A stretch of DNA of 18,567 nucleotides from Bacilli bacterium (GTDB lineage: Bacteria > Bacillota_I > Bacilli_A > ML615J-28 > CAG-698), in contig JAEDHQ010000034.1 in the NCBI GenBank assembly GCA_016296945.1, positions 1 to 18,567 on the forward strand, given 5' to 3'. The notes beneath the pieces are model-generated. The model saw only the letters and a list, made by a program, of their open reading frames with translations, was not told the origin of the DNA and did no database searches. A program made the translations under genes and the position numbers. Below, piece by piece: positions 1 through 7,354 of this stretch (its first letter is position 1; every line of letters begins with the position of its first letter).

Positions 1-927
1 GAGTTTTTAGTAAGTCAAATTGGTGATGTTGAAGTTCACACTTTAGAAAAAAAATTGCAGTGTAAAAAAATAAGTGGTTATGAAGAAGTCACAAAACGCT
101 TTGATGAAGTTTTTAAAACTACAAATCTAAAAACAAAAGTTAGTGATTATCTCGAAGAATCAGTAGTTGATAATATAAAAATTAAAAATGAAAGCTTTGA
201 TTATTTAATTTTTAAATTATTAATTGATGAGAATTTAATTTCTAAAGATCTATTAGATGATGAAGATTTCGAAAATAATATTTTAAAGATTAGTTATCAA
301 TATCAACTAAATGAAGAAGAAATGAAAGAGGCTGTTACTAAGGCAATATTAATCAATCATGATTTGAAGTATGAAGATGTCGCAAAATATGCCGGATATA
401 TCTTCCAAAATAAAGGTGCTAATCAAGTGCTAGGTTTTGATGTTAAAGAACCATTAGTATATGATCATAACTTATCAAGTGATGAAGAAAACTTAATAGT
501 GATTGCAGATAACTCATCAATTTCTCAAATGTTAGAATCTTTATCAGGAGGACAACCCGCATTATCAGAAGTAAATGATTATATTAAATTAGCTAATCTT
601 ACTGGTTTACCACAAGGTGTTATCAATATTCTAGCTCTTTATATTAACCAAAATAAAGAAGGCGATAATGTAAGTTTTAATTACATTGAAAAAGTTGCGC
701 GCAATTGGATGAAAAAAGGTGTCAAGACAACAATTGATGCAGTAAAATTACTAAATGAAAATAAAGAAAAAAGCAAAGTAAAGAATAAGGGAAAAAATAA
801 AAAACAAGTCGAAGAACCAGAATGGATGAAGCGTGATGATCAAGAAAAAGAAAAGATTATCAAGCAAGAGATGACACTAGAAGAAATTGAAGAAGCTAAT
901 AAATTAGCTAAGAAATTGTTAGGATAG
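1..927 (+). CDS. dnaB: Replication initiation and membrane attachment protein DnaB (3' part)
   Basis: The frame is open from base 1, so the gene starts upstream and about 308 residues are visible. A TTG at 55 could be read as a start but is only an internal codon. In Gram-positive bacteria DnaB works with DnaD and DnaI to load the replicative helicase at oriC and at stalled forks, and tethers the origin to the membrane. The diagnostic part is the C-terminal DnaD/DnaB2-type domain at about visible residues 189-248: the stretch TGLPQGVINILALYI is followed by YIEKVARNW, which fits the family's YxxxIxxxW motif with Val for Ile. A Lys-rich linker and an acidic/basic tail with the pattern PEWM follow, as is usual in this family. 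dnaI begins 5 bp downstream, the same order as in Bacillus. The family is usually about 450-470 residues, so roughly the first third is missing. Confidence 0.88.
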   Translation, partial: EFLVSQIGDVEVHTLEKKLQCKKISGYEEVTKRFDEVFKTTNLKTKVSDYLEESVVDNIKIKNESFDYLIFKLLIDENLISKDLLDDEDFENNILKISYQYQLNEEEMKEAVTKAILINHDLKYEDVAKYAGYIFQNKGANQVLGFDVKEPLVYDHNLSSDEENLIVIADNSSISQMLESLSGGQPALSEVNDYIKLANLTGLPQGVINILALYINQNKEGDNVSFNYIEKVARNWMKKGVKTTIDAVKLLNENKEKSKVKNKGKNKKQVEEPEWMKRDDQEKEKIIKQEMTLEEIEEANKLAKKLLG

Positions 928-932
928 ATTAT

Positions 933-1784
933 ATGAAAAAGATAACCATCAAAGAATTATTATATAAATCAGAAGAAGTAAGGAAGTTTTGTGAAGAAAA
1001 TAATTTAACAGAACAAGAAATGATTTTAAACATGGCTCCATTATTTACATATAAAGAAGGATTAGAAGAATGTAAAAACTGTAATGGTAAAGTGTGTAAT
1101 GCGAGTGTTAAAGAAATGTATCCAACTGTTACACTTGATTTAAATCGTCATGTGGAAGTTAAATATAATGAATGCCCAAAAGTTAAAGCATTTCATCCTG
1201 GCAATTTCGAAGTTATTTCTTATACTGACAATGATATTGATATTCAAGTTACATCAGCAAGAAAAGAATTATTAAAAGTATTGAATGAGTTTTATGATAA
1301 TTATTTTTCTTCTAATAAGCAATTTGTTAAGGGAATATATTTATATGGCGAATGTGGAGTTGGCAAAAGCTTAATAGTTTATCAGTTTGCAAAGAATTTA
1401 GTTAGTAAAGGTGCAAAAGTAATTTTTGCGTATTACCCTGATTTAGTTCGTGAATTACAAAATTCATTTGGGACTGTGAAATTAGAAAAATTAATTATTA
1501 AACTAAAAACAGTAGATATCTTAATATTAGATGATATTGCACGTGAAGCAAATACTGCTTATATTCGTGATCAAATTTTAGGACCTATTTTACAATATCG
1601 TTGTGATAATAATCTGCCAATGTTTGTAACATCTAATCGTAATTTTGATTTATTAGAAAAACATTTAAGTGAAACAAATAATTTAATTGATACTGTAAAA
1701 GGTAAAGCTCTAATTGCTCGTTTTAAATACTTAATGAAAGAATATGAGTTAAAAGATCGAGATTTTAGAAGTGAAAAGTTTTAA
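933..1784 (+). CDS. dnaI: Primosomal helicase loader DnaI
   Basis: This AAA+ ATPase delivers the replicative helicase hexamer to DNA together with DnaB and DnaD. The 283 residues match the family in length. The N-terminal part carries C47, C50, H73 and C81, plausible zinc ligands for the helicase-binding domain. The ATPase core shows Walker A GECGVGKS at 139-146, Walker B ILILDD ending at D200-D201, a sensor-1 like FVTSN at 231-235 and a likely arginine finger in IARF near 263. The ATG at 933 is preceded by AGGA at 921-924, which overlaps the end of dnaB; the 5-bp gap implies an operon. No terminator follows, and the thrS promoter begins 8 bp after the stop, so some read-through into the thrS leader is possible. 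Confidence 0.95.
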   Translation: MKKITIKELLYKSEEVRKFCEENNLTEQEMILNMAPLFTYKEGLEECKNCNGKVCNASVKEMYPTVTLDLNRHVEVKYNECPKVKAFHPGNFEVISYTDNDIDIQVTSARKELLKVLNEFYDNYFSSNKQFVKGIYLYGECGVGKSLIVYQFAKNLVSKGAKVIFAYYPDLVRELQNSFGTVKLEKLIIKLKTVDILILDDIAREANTAYIRDQILGPILQYRCDNNLPMFVTSNRNFDLLEKHLSETNNLIDTVKGKALIARFKYLMKEYELKDRDFRSEKF

Positions 1785-1791
1785 AAAAGAT

Positions 1792-1820
1792 TTGAAAAAT
1801 TAGATACTAGGTGGTATAAT
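1792..1820 (+). promoter_or_regulatory. Sigma-A type promoter for thrS
   Basis: The -35 box TTGAAA (1792-1797) and -10 box TATAAT (1815-1820) are separated by exactly 17 bp. TGG just before the -10 box makes it an extended -10. Transcription should start near 1827, giving the T-box leader. Confidence 0.85.
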
Positions 1821-1826
1821 ATTTTA

Positions 1827-2079
1827 GAAGTCCTTAAATATAACTAAAACGACGAAGTGAATATGGTTATTATAAACGTATTTGTAGAGAAGTAGTGGTT
1901 GGTGAAAACTACTAATAGTTGTAATAATTACTCTCACGGAGTGACTCTAATCCAGTCCGTAATTCTGCGTTAAAGAAGTAATGAGAGCCAATAATTATTA
2001 ATAGATGATTGTTGGAATTAAGGTGGTACCGCAGGTGATTTACTTGTCCTTTATATTTATATATGAAGGACAATTTTTT
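1827..2079 (+). promoter_or_regulatory. T-box leader of thrS (threonyl-tRNA sensor)
   Basis: This RNA senses uncharged tRNA-Thr and opens transcription of thrS by antitermination. The conserved T-box AAGGTGGTACCGC lies at 2020-2032; its TGGT (2024-2027) would pair with a tRNA 3' end carrying A at the discriminator position. Stem I can be drawn: GTGA 1857-1860 pairs with TCAC 1934-1937, TTATTAT 1867-1873 pairs with GTAATAA 1921-1927, and the apical GGTGAAA is at 1911-1917. The internal loop between these helices holds ACT at 1930-1932, a threonine codon, as the likely specifier. Purine-rich flanks (CGAA and CGGAG) suggest the usual K-turn below it. CAGGT 2032-2036 can pair with ACTTG 2042-2046 as antiterminator, excluding the terminator. 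Specifier position was inferred by hand folding. Confidence 0.92.
2044..2079 (+). terminator. Regulated intrinsic terminator of the thrS T-box
   Basis: TTGTCCTT (2044-2051) and AAGGACAA (2066-2073) form an 8-bp stem with a 14-base loop, followed by a T run. Its 5' arm overlaps the antiterminator partner at 2042-2046, so the two folds exclude each other. Confidence 0.88.
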
Positions 2080-2113
2080 ATTTCTATTTATTTTTTAAAG
2101 GAGAATCATTATT

Positions 2114-4033
2114 ATGAAAGTAAAATTTTTAGATGGAAGCATCAAAGAGTTTGCAAATGGCAGTAGCCCATTAGAAATTGCTACTAGTATTTCTGTATCA
2201 TTAGCTAAGAAAAGTATCTTAGCAAAAATTAATGGTCAATTATGGGATTTAAAACGTCCAATAAATCTTGATAGTGAAGTAGTCGAATTTGAACTATTAC
2301 TAAAAGATAGTAAAGAGGCTTATGAAGTATTAAACCATTCATGCGCTCATCTTTTAGCAACTGCAATTAAAAGAATCTATAAAGGAGCACAATTTGGTGT
2401 AGGACCAAGCATTGAAGAAGGTTTTTATTATGATATTAATCCAGGGGAAGTAAAAATCACTGAAGATGATTTGCCAAAAATCGAAAAAGAAATGCAAAAA
2501 ATCGTTTCTGAAGATTTACAATTTAATCGTCGTGAAGTATCTAAAGCAGAAGCTTTAGAATTGTTTAAAAATGACAAATACAAAACTGAATTAATTACAG
2601 AACTTGATCCAAGTGAAGTCATTACAGTTTACCAAGATGGCGATTACCTTGATTTTTGTCGTGGTCCTCATGTAGTAAGTACTAAAGTATTAAAGAATTT
2701 CAAATTATTATCAGTAGCTGGTGCATATTGGCGTGGTGATAGTAAGAATGAACAATTACAACGTGTTTATGGTACTTGTTTCTTTACTGAAGAAGACTTA
2801 GCAAAGCATTTAGAAATCTTAAAAGAACGTGAAGCACGTGATCATCGTAAATTAGGAAAAGAACTTGAATTATTTATGATCAGTGAATATGGTCCTGGAT
2901 TCCCATTCTGGTTACCTAAAGGAATGATTTTACGTCGTAACTTAGAAAGTTACTGGTATAATATTCATACTCGTGAAGGATATCAATTTGTACAAACACC
3001 AATTATGCTTAATAAAGAATTATGGGAAATCTCAGGTCATTGGATGAACTATCGTGATAACATGTATACATCAGAAATTGATAAACATGAGTTTGCAATT
3101 AAACCAATGAATTGTCCTGGTGGAATGTTAGTTTATAAAAACAGCATTCATTCATATAAAGATTTACCATTAAAATTAGCTGAATTAGGACTTGTTCATC
3201 GCCATGAAGCAAGTGGAGCTTTAAATGGATTGTTTAGAGTTCGTACATTTACTCAAGATGATGCTCATATCTTTATGCGTGAAGATCAAATTGAATGTGA
3301 AGTAGGCAAATTAATTAAATTATATGATGAAGTATATTCTGTATTTGGATTATCATATCATATTGAATTGTCAACTAGACCGGAAAATAAATACATAGGT
3401 AAGATTGAAACATGGAATATCGCTGAAGAAGCGTTAGCTAATGCCTGTCGTTCAGTTGGTAAAGAATTTAAATTAAATCCTGGTGACGGAGCTTTCTATG
3501 GTCCTAAACTTGACTTTAAGTTAAAAGATTCAATGAATCGTATTTGGCAATGTGGTACTATTCAATTAGATATGAATCTGCCAGAACGTTTTGATTTAAC
3601 TTATATTGATCAAAATGGGGAAAAAGTTCGTCCAATTATGTTGCATCGAGCTTTATGTGGTTCAATTGAAAGATTTATAGGCGTTATTACTGAACATTTT
3701 GGTGGTGCTTTCCCAACATGGTTAGCTCCTGTTCAAGTTAAATTAATTCCTGTTAATAATAATTATCATTTAGATTTTGTTAAGAAAGTAAATGAAAGAT
3801 TATTTAATGAAGGAATTAGAGCAGAAATTGATGACAGAGAAGAAAAACTTGGATATAAGATTCGTGAAGCACAAACTAAGAAAATTCCATATCAATTAGT
3901 ATGTGGTGATAATGAAGTTCAAAATAATAACTTAACATATCGTAAGTATGGTTCTAAAGAACAAGTAACAATATCAATTGATGAATTTGTAGCGATGATA
4001 AAAGAAGAAGTTAAATCATTAAAAAGACTATAA
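2114..4033 (+). CDS. thrS: Threonyl-tRNA synthetase
   Basis: This enzyme charges tRNA-Thr and proofreads misacylated Ser-tRNA-Thr in the cytoplasm. The 639 residues align with the E. coli enzyme (642) almost position for position. An N-terminal TGS domain covers about 1-62. The editing domain has the HSCAH motif (H75, H79) plus C182 and H186. The class II core shows the zinc ligands C334, H385 and H511, and motif 2 lies around RHEASGAL (363-370) and RVRTFTQDD (375-383). The HGxxx-type anticodon-binding domain follows from about 540. All catalytic and editing residues seem intact. AAAGGAG at 2097-2103 precedes the ATG at 2114. Expression is controlled by the T-box leader directly upstream. The next gene starts 8 bp after the stop. 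Confidence 0.98.
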   Translation: MKVKFLDGSIKEFANGSSPLEIATSISVSLAKKSILAKINGQLWDLKRPINLDSEVVEFELLLKDSKEAYEVLNHSCAHLLATAIKRIYKGAQFGVGPSIEEGFYYDINPGEVKITEDDLPKIEKEMQKIVSEDLQFNRREVSKAEALELFKNDKYKTELITELDPSEVITVYQDGDYLDFCRGPHVVSTKVLKNFKLLSVAGAYWRGDSKNEQLQRVYGTCFFTEEDLAKHLEILKEREARDHRKLGKELELFMISEYGPGFPFWLPKGMILRRNLESYWYNIHTREGYQFVQTPIMLNKELWEISGHWMNYRDNMYTSEIDKHEFAIKPMNCPGGMLVYKNSIHSYKDLPLKLAELGLVHRHEASGALNGLFRVRTFTQDDAHIFMREDQIECEVGKLIKLYDEVYSVFGLSYHIELSTRPENKYIGKIETWNIAEEALANACRSVGKEFKLNPGDGAFYGPKLDFKLKDSMNRIWQCGTIQLDMNLPERFDLTYIDQNGEKVRPIMLHRALCGSIERFIGVITEHFGGAFPTWLAPVQVKLIPVNNNYHLDFVKKVNERLFNEGIRAEIDDREEKLGYKIREAQTKKIPYQLVCGDNEVQNNNLTYRKYGSKEQVTISIDEFVAMIKEEVKSLKRL

Positions 4034-4041
4034 GGTGAATC

Positions 4042-4893
4042 ATGAATAGCGATTACCAAAGAAAAGTGAAAGGCAATCGATTATTAGTGTTATTAATTGT
4101 TGGACTAGCTTTATTTATGCTAGGGTCATCAATTATTTCAATGATTGCCATGATTCCATTGCAAAAGATAACTAATATATCTGGTGAAAAGATAAATGAA
4201 GCTTTAACAGTCTTTTCTAATTATTTTAGTAATGAATTAAGAAATGATGGATTGAAATGGAGTGATTATGCTAAGAGTTATTTCGAAGCTGATCCAATAT
4301 TGTTTGATAATATTCGTTCTTTTTATTGTGCAGTTCAATTTTTAACATATATGCCTTTATTAGTAATATTTGTTTATTTCTTAAGACATGATTTAGTAAA
4401 CGACTTCAAAGAATTTAAGAAAAACTTTGCCCAAAATATTGCTATTATTCTTGGAGCTTTAGCTGGAATGTATATTTTAGGATTAATCGTAGTAAATATA
4501 TATTATGCATTAGGAATAACAGATGATAGTGCTAATGAAAGTATTATTAATATTTTATTGACTAGTCCTGGAAAATGGTTAATGATTATCTCTGTTGTCA
4601 TTTTAGCGCCGATTGTGGAAGAAATGATATTTAGAAAGTTATTTATTGATACATGTGAAACAAAATTTAAATTGAAACCAATCTATGCAATTTTAATTTC
4701 AACAGTTTTATTTGCTTTTATTCATGTTACTGACTTAGAAAGTATAAAATTTATTTTCCAATATATTGCTCTAGCTTTACCAATTTGTGTTGCTTATCAT
4801 TATTCAAATAATAACATTTATGTCGTTACAATTGTTCATATAATCAATAACTTACTAAGTGTATTGACAGTTACTTATATTTTTTGGTTATAG
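4042..4893 (+). CDS. CPBP (CAAX protease/bacteriocin-processing) family membrane protease
   Basis: This is an integral membrane protein of the CPBP/Abi family, putative intramembrane metal-dependent or glutamic proteases. The signature motifs are present: EEMIFR with E193, E194 and R198; FAFIH with H228; and HIINN with H266 and N269/N270. About seven hydrophobic segments are visible (near 12-38, 91-114, 131-155, 176-192, 211-229, 236-254 and 258-283), with a soluble loop at about 40-88. The 283 residues fit the family. The ribosome site AAGGTGA overlaps the thrS stop, so translation is probably coupled to thrS and the gene falls under the same T-box control. Family members act in CAAX-like processing, bacteriocin self-immunity or signal-peptide cleavage. 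Nothing here shows which substrate this one uses. Confidence 0.88.
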   Translation: MNSDYQRKVKGNRLLVLLIVGLALFMLGSSIISMIAMIPLQKITNISGEKINEALTVFSNYFSNELRNDGLKWSDYAKSYFEADPILFDNIRSFYCAVQFLTYMPLLVIFVYFLRHDLVNDFKEFKKNFAQNIAIILGALAGMYILGLIVVNIYYALGITDDSANESIINILLTSPGKWLMIISVVILAPIVEEMIFRKLFIDTCETKFKLKPIYAILISTVLFAFIHVTDLESIKFIFQYIALALPICVAYHYSNNNIYVVTIVHIINNLLSVLTVTYIFWL

Positions 4894-4895
4894 AA

Positions 4896-5849
4896 ATGGA
4901 TGAAGTAAGATATAACGAATTAATTGAACGTGCTCAATATTATGGTAATCAAGCTAATTGGGATAAATGCATTGAATATTATAAAAGAGCATTTGAAATA
5001 ATGGTCCGTGTTGATGACTTATTAGATTTATCAATTGTGTATTTACAAATTGATAATTCCTTTCTTGCTTTGCAAGGCATTGAATCAGTAATATCTATCT
5101 TACCAGAAGATTTTAGAGGATACTTTTATAAAGGGATTTATTATGAACATCTAAATCAAGATAGTGAAGCATTAAAATATTATTTAAAAGCATTGGAACT
5201 AGAGTCTAATGTTTCAGAAATATATTTTAAGATTGGAAGAATATACGATGATTTATCTGATAATGAAGAAAAAATCGAAGATAATAATGAAATAGATCAG
5301 AATATCACAAGAGCAAAGGAGTATTACTTAAAAGCTCTAGCAATCGATCCTAATCATTATTATGCTAATCTGAATTTAGGATCAATTTATGAAAGAGAAT
5401 CTAATCTTGATAAAGCTTTACAATATACTCTGAAAAGTTATGAAACTGACAAGAATGAAAAAATGGCATCTTATAATTTAGGTGTAATATATTCAAAATT
5501 AGGAAAACATGAAGAAGCAATAAAGTGTTATCTAGATGAAGTAACAAAGAAAGATTTCTATCCGTTTGCATATTATAATCTGGGAATAATTTATAAAGAT
5601 CAATATAAAGATTACTTTAAAGCCAAAGAATATTATTTGAAGGGATTAAAATATTTGCAAAAAGATCCATCATTATGGTATAACTTGGCTTGTACACATG
5701 TCTTAACAAATGATTTTCAAAATGCCTATGATTGTTTTTATTGTGCGATATCTTTAAATCCGAAGATTTTAGGATATTTAGAGGAAGATGATGAAGTAAA
5801 AAAATTTATTGAAAGTTCTTACTTTGAAAGATTAAAAGAAAAGTGTTAA
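4896..5849 (+). CDS. Tetratricopeptide repeat protein
   Basis: The protein is an almost continuous solenoid of about eight TPR units. Clear examples are YFYKGIYYEHL...ALKYYLKALELE, YYANLNLGSIYERE...ALQYTLKSYE, ASYNLGVIYSKLGK...AIKCYLDE and AYYNLGIIYKDQ. It has no signal peptide or membrane segment, so it is probably a cytoplasmic scaffold or protein-binding module. One repeat (around residues 108-145) carries an acidic insertion rich in Asn, Asp and Glu. I place the start at the ATG at 4896, two bases after the stop of the protease gene. A TTG at 4884 inside that gene would add four residues. No good Shine-Dalgarno is visible, which fits coupling to the upstream gene. It is the last gene of the thrS transcript. 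Partner and function cannot be read from the sequence. Confidence 0.85.
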   Translation: MDEVRYNELIERAQYYGNQANWDKCIEYYKRAFEIMVRVDDLLDLSIVYLQIDNSFLALQGIESVISILPEDFRGYFYKGIYYEHLNQDSEALKYYLKALELESNVSEIYFKIGRIYDDLSDNEEKIEDNNEIDQNITRAKEYYLKALAIDPNHYYANLNLGSIYERESNLDKALQYTLKSYETDKNEKMASYNLGVIYSKLGKHEEAIKCYLDEVTKKDFYPFAYYNLGIIYKDQYKDYFKAKEYYLKGLKYLQKDPSLWYNLACTHVLTNDFQNAYDCFYCAISLNPKILGYLEEDDEVKKFIESSYFERLKEKC

Positions 5850-5856
5850 AAAACTA

Positions 5857-5885
5857 TTGATTTTTTAGATGATTTTCGATAAAAT
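5857..5885 (+). promoter_or_regulatory. Sigma-A type promoter for the small lipoprotein gene
   Basis: TTGATT (5857-5862) and TAAAAT (5880-5885) are 17 bp apart. It begins 8 bp after the TPR stop and no terminator lies between, so transcription from thrS may also enter here. Confidence 0.7.
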
Positions 5886-5926
5886 ATAAAAGGATTTAAT
5901 CGTTTAAAAAAATGGGAGGAATAATT

Positions 5927-6313
5927 ATGAAAATGATTAAAAAATTATCTGCTTTATTTGTATTAATGTTTGCATTTGTTGCCTTAGTAGGTTGTGCTCC
6001 AAAAGATCCAGCTGAAGCTAAAGCAAAATTAGAAGAAGCAGGTTACACTGTACTCGTTGATGGAACAGCTCTACCTGCAGCTTTAAGAGTTTTTAAAGTT
6101 GATGGTGCTGATACTGTTGTTACTGCAACTAAAACAGTTGAAGATGTAACTGATTCTGTTTTTGCTGTTTATTTCACAAGTAAAGATCTTGCTAAAGCAG
6201 CTGTAGAAGGCGTTCAAAAATATGCTGAAAACAAAGGCGAAAAAACAGATGTTAAACAAAGCGGTCAATGGGTTTACTATGGTACTGCTCAAGGTGTAAA
6301 AGACTTTGAATAA
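5927..6313 (+). CDS. Small lipoprotein of unknown function
   Basis: This is a 128-residue exported lipoprotein. The N-terminus has a Lys-rich start, a hydrophobic core and the lipobox LVGC, with C23 as the lipidation site, so the mature part is about 105 residues on the outer face of the membrane. GGGAGGA at 5914-5920 sits 7 nt before the ATG at 5927 and decides the start; an ATG at 5912 overlaps that ribosome site and is unlikely. The mature domain begins with a short acidic/Ala-rich helix (DPAEAKAKLEEAGYTV) and then alternates predicted strands and a helix around 81-97, giving a small alpha/beta fold. I do not recognise the family. It has its own promoter and terminator. Codon choice (many GCT, GTT, GGT) looks suited to strong expression. 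Confidence 0.8.
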   Translation: MKMIKKLSALFVLMFAFVALVGCAPKDPAEAKAKLEEAGYTVLVDGTALPAALRVFKVDGADTVVTATKTVEDVTDSVFAVYFTSKDLAKAAVEGVQKYAENKGEKTDVKQSGQWVYYGTAQGVKDFE

Positions 6314-6342
6314 AAGATACTATTAACAGATTTTAAAAAAAT

Positions 6343-6371
6343 GACAGAAGTTAACACTCTTGTCTTTTTTT
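6343..6371 (+). terminator. Intrinsic terminator
   Basis: GACAGAAG (6343-6350) pairs with CTCTTGTC (6357-6364) with one wobble and one mismatch, then seven T residues. An A run on the 5' side could make it work for both strands. Confidence 0.72.
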
Positions 6372-6375
6372 ACCA

Positions 6376-6404
6376 TTGCAAAAAATTTAAAAATATTTTA
6401 TAAT
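6376..6404 (+). promoter_or_regulatory. Sigma-A type promoter for lipoprotein A
   Basis: TTGCAA (6376-6381) and TATAAT (6399-6404) are 17 bp apart, directly behind the preceding terminator. The predicted leader to the ATG at 6458 is about 48 nt. Confidence 0.82.
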
Positions 6405-6457
6405 ATAGATGTAATTATGTAAAAGATTGCATAAGTAATATACAAGGAGGGGAAAAA

Positions 6458-7186
6458 ATGAAAAAGTTTATTACATGTATGTTTACGTTTTTAATGGCAT
6501 TTGTATTAATTGGATGCGGTCAAAAAGTTGCTGATGCAGAAGATTATACAATTGATAAAGAAGTAGAAATTACGCAAGAACTTTCATTTGAAGAAGCAAA
6601 AGCAGAGGTTAAAGAATTAGAAGAAGCTGATTCTAAATACTTAACATATGAAATGGTTTTAAAAGCCGAAGGAATGAATATTACCACTAAAGCGGTTTTA
6701 GTTGAAGAAAAAGAAACAATTAATGGTAGTATGGTTATGAATATGAATATGGGTGGCTTTAATATGAATTATGATATGTATATTAAAGAAAACTATATTT
6801 TAGTAGAAATTCCAATGGCTGGAAAAATCAAAGTTAAAATTCCAACAGCTGATGATTTAGGCAAACTTAATGGAACTAGTGATGCTGATTTACAAGGATA
6901 CCTTGATGAATTTTATCAATTAGCTCAAGAACATTCTGACAGCGTAAAAGCAGGATATGATAAGAATGGTTGTTTAGTTTTAGATTATTCTTATGAAGAT
7001 GCAAAATGTAGAGTTGTATTTGATAAAGAATTCCCAGTTTATATCTATGTTGCTAATGGAGAAAAAGAAGTTGTGGAAATTAAATTCTCATATAGCAAAG
7101 TAAAAGTCGAATATCCTGAAGATTTAGACATGGAAGCATATAAAGAAATGTCATGGGATGATTTTATAGGAATGAATGGAAAATAA
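6458..7186 (+). CDS. Lipoprotein, paralogue A of a tandem pair
   Basis: A 242-residue lipoprotein with signal peptide and lipobox LIGC (C20). AAGGAGG at 6444-6450 lies 7 nt before the ATG. The mature part starts with an acidic linker and a helix (FEEAKAEVKELEEA), followed by alternating strands, a layout like the beta-rich LolA/LppX-type carrier fold, although this is only a guess from pattern. A methionine-rich strand (M92, M94, M96, M98, M103, M107) stands out. It is clearly related to the next gene: both share the opening pattern YxIxKxVE, a central AGYDK and the ending W-x-DFI. It has its own promoter and terminator. Its ligand is unknown. Confidence 0.82.
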   Translation: MKKFITCMFTFLMAFVLIGCGQKVADAEDYTIDKEVEITQELSFEEAKAEVKELEEADSKYLTYEMVLKAEGMNITTKAVLVEEKETINGSMVMNMNMGGFNMNYDMYIKENYILVEIPMAGKIKVKIPTADDLGKLNGTSDADLQGYLDEFYQLAQEHSDSVKAGYDKNGCLVLDYSYEDAKCRVVFDKEFPVYIYVANGEKEVVEIKFSYSKVKVEYPEDLDMEAYKEMSWDDFIGMNGK

Positions 7187-7195
7187 TATGAATAT

Positions 7196-7234
7196 AAGGT
7201 TGTAAAGTATCTTCTTTACAACTTTATTTTTTTT
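7196..7234 (+). terminator. Intrinsic terminator
   Basis: A 12-bp stem, 7196-7207 with 7214-7225 (core GTTGTAAAG/CTTTACAAC), has a 6-base loop and is followed by eight T residues at 7227-7234. Confidence 0.93.
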
Positions 7235-7296
7235 ACTATTAAATAAGTAAAAAAATAAAGCTATACTAGCAGCAATTAGAAGAAAAAATATCACTC

Positions 7297-7325
7297 TTGA
7301 ATTTTTTACAAAAAAAAGATATAAT
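7297..7325 (+). promoter_or_regulatory. Sigma-A type promoter for lipoprotein B
   Basis: TTGAAT (7297-7302) and TATAAT (7320-7325) are 17 bp apart. The predicted leader is only about 20 nt. The 60 bases between the preceding terminator and this promoter show nothing recognisable. Confidence 0.8.
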
Positions 7326-7354
7326 ATAAAAAATTATTTAAAGAGGTATTAATG

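Noticed and set aside
55..57. TTG as the start of dnaB
   Set aside because: The frame is open to base 1 and the family is much longer, so the gene runs in from outside the window.
4884..4895. TTG start for the TPR gene inside the protease gene
   Set aside because: The ATG at 4896 is only four codons later, gives a standard start and sits two bases after the upstream stop.
6083..6292. Antisense open frame opposite the small lipoprotein, and similar ones at 2428-2622, 12426-12680 and 17356-17613
   Set aside because: They lie inside well-supported genes on the other strand, have no ribosome sites or domains, and are composition shadows.
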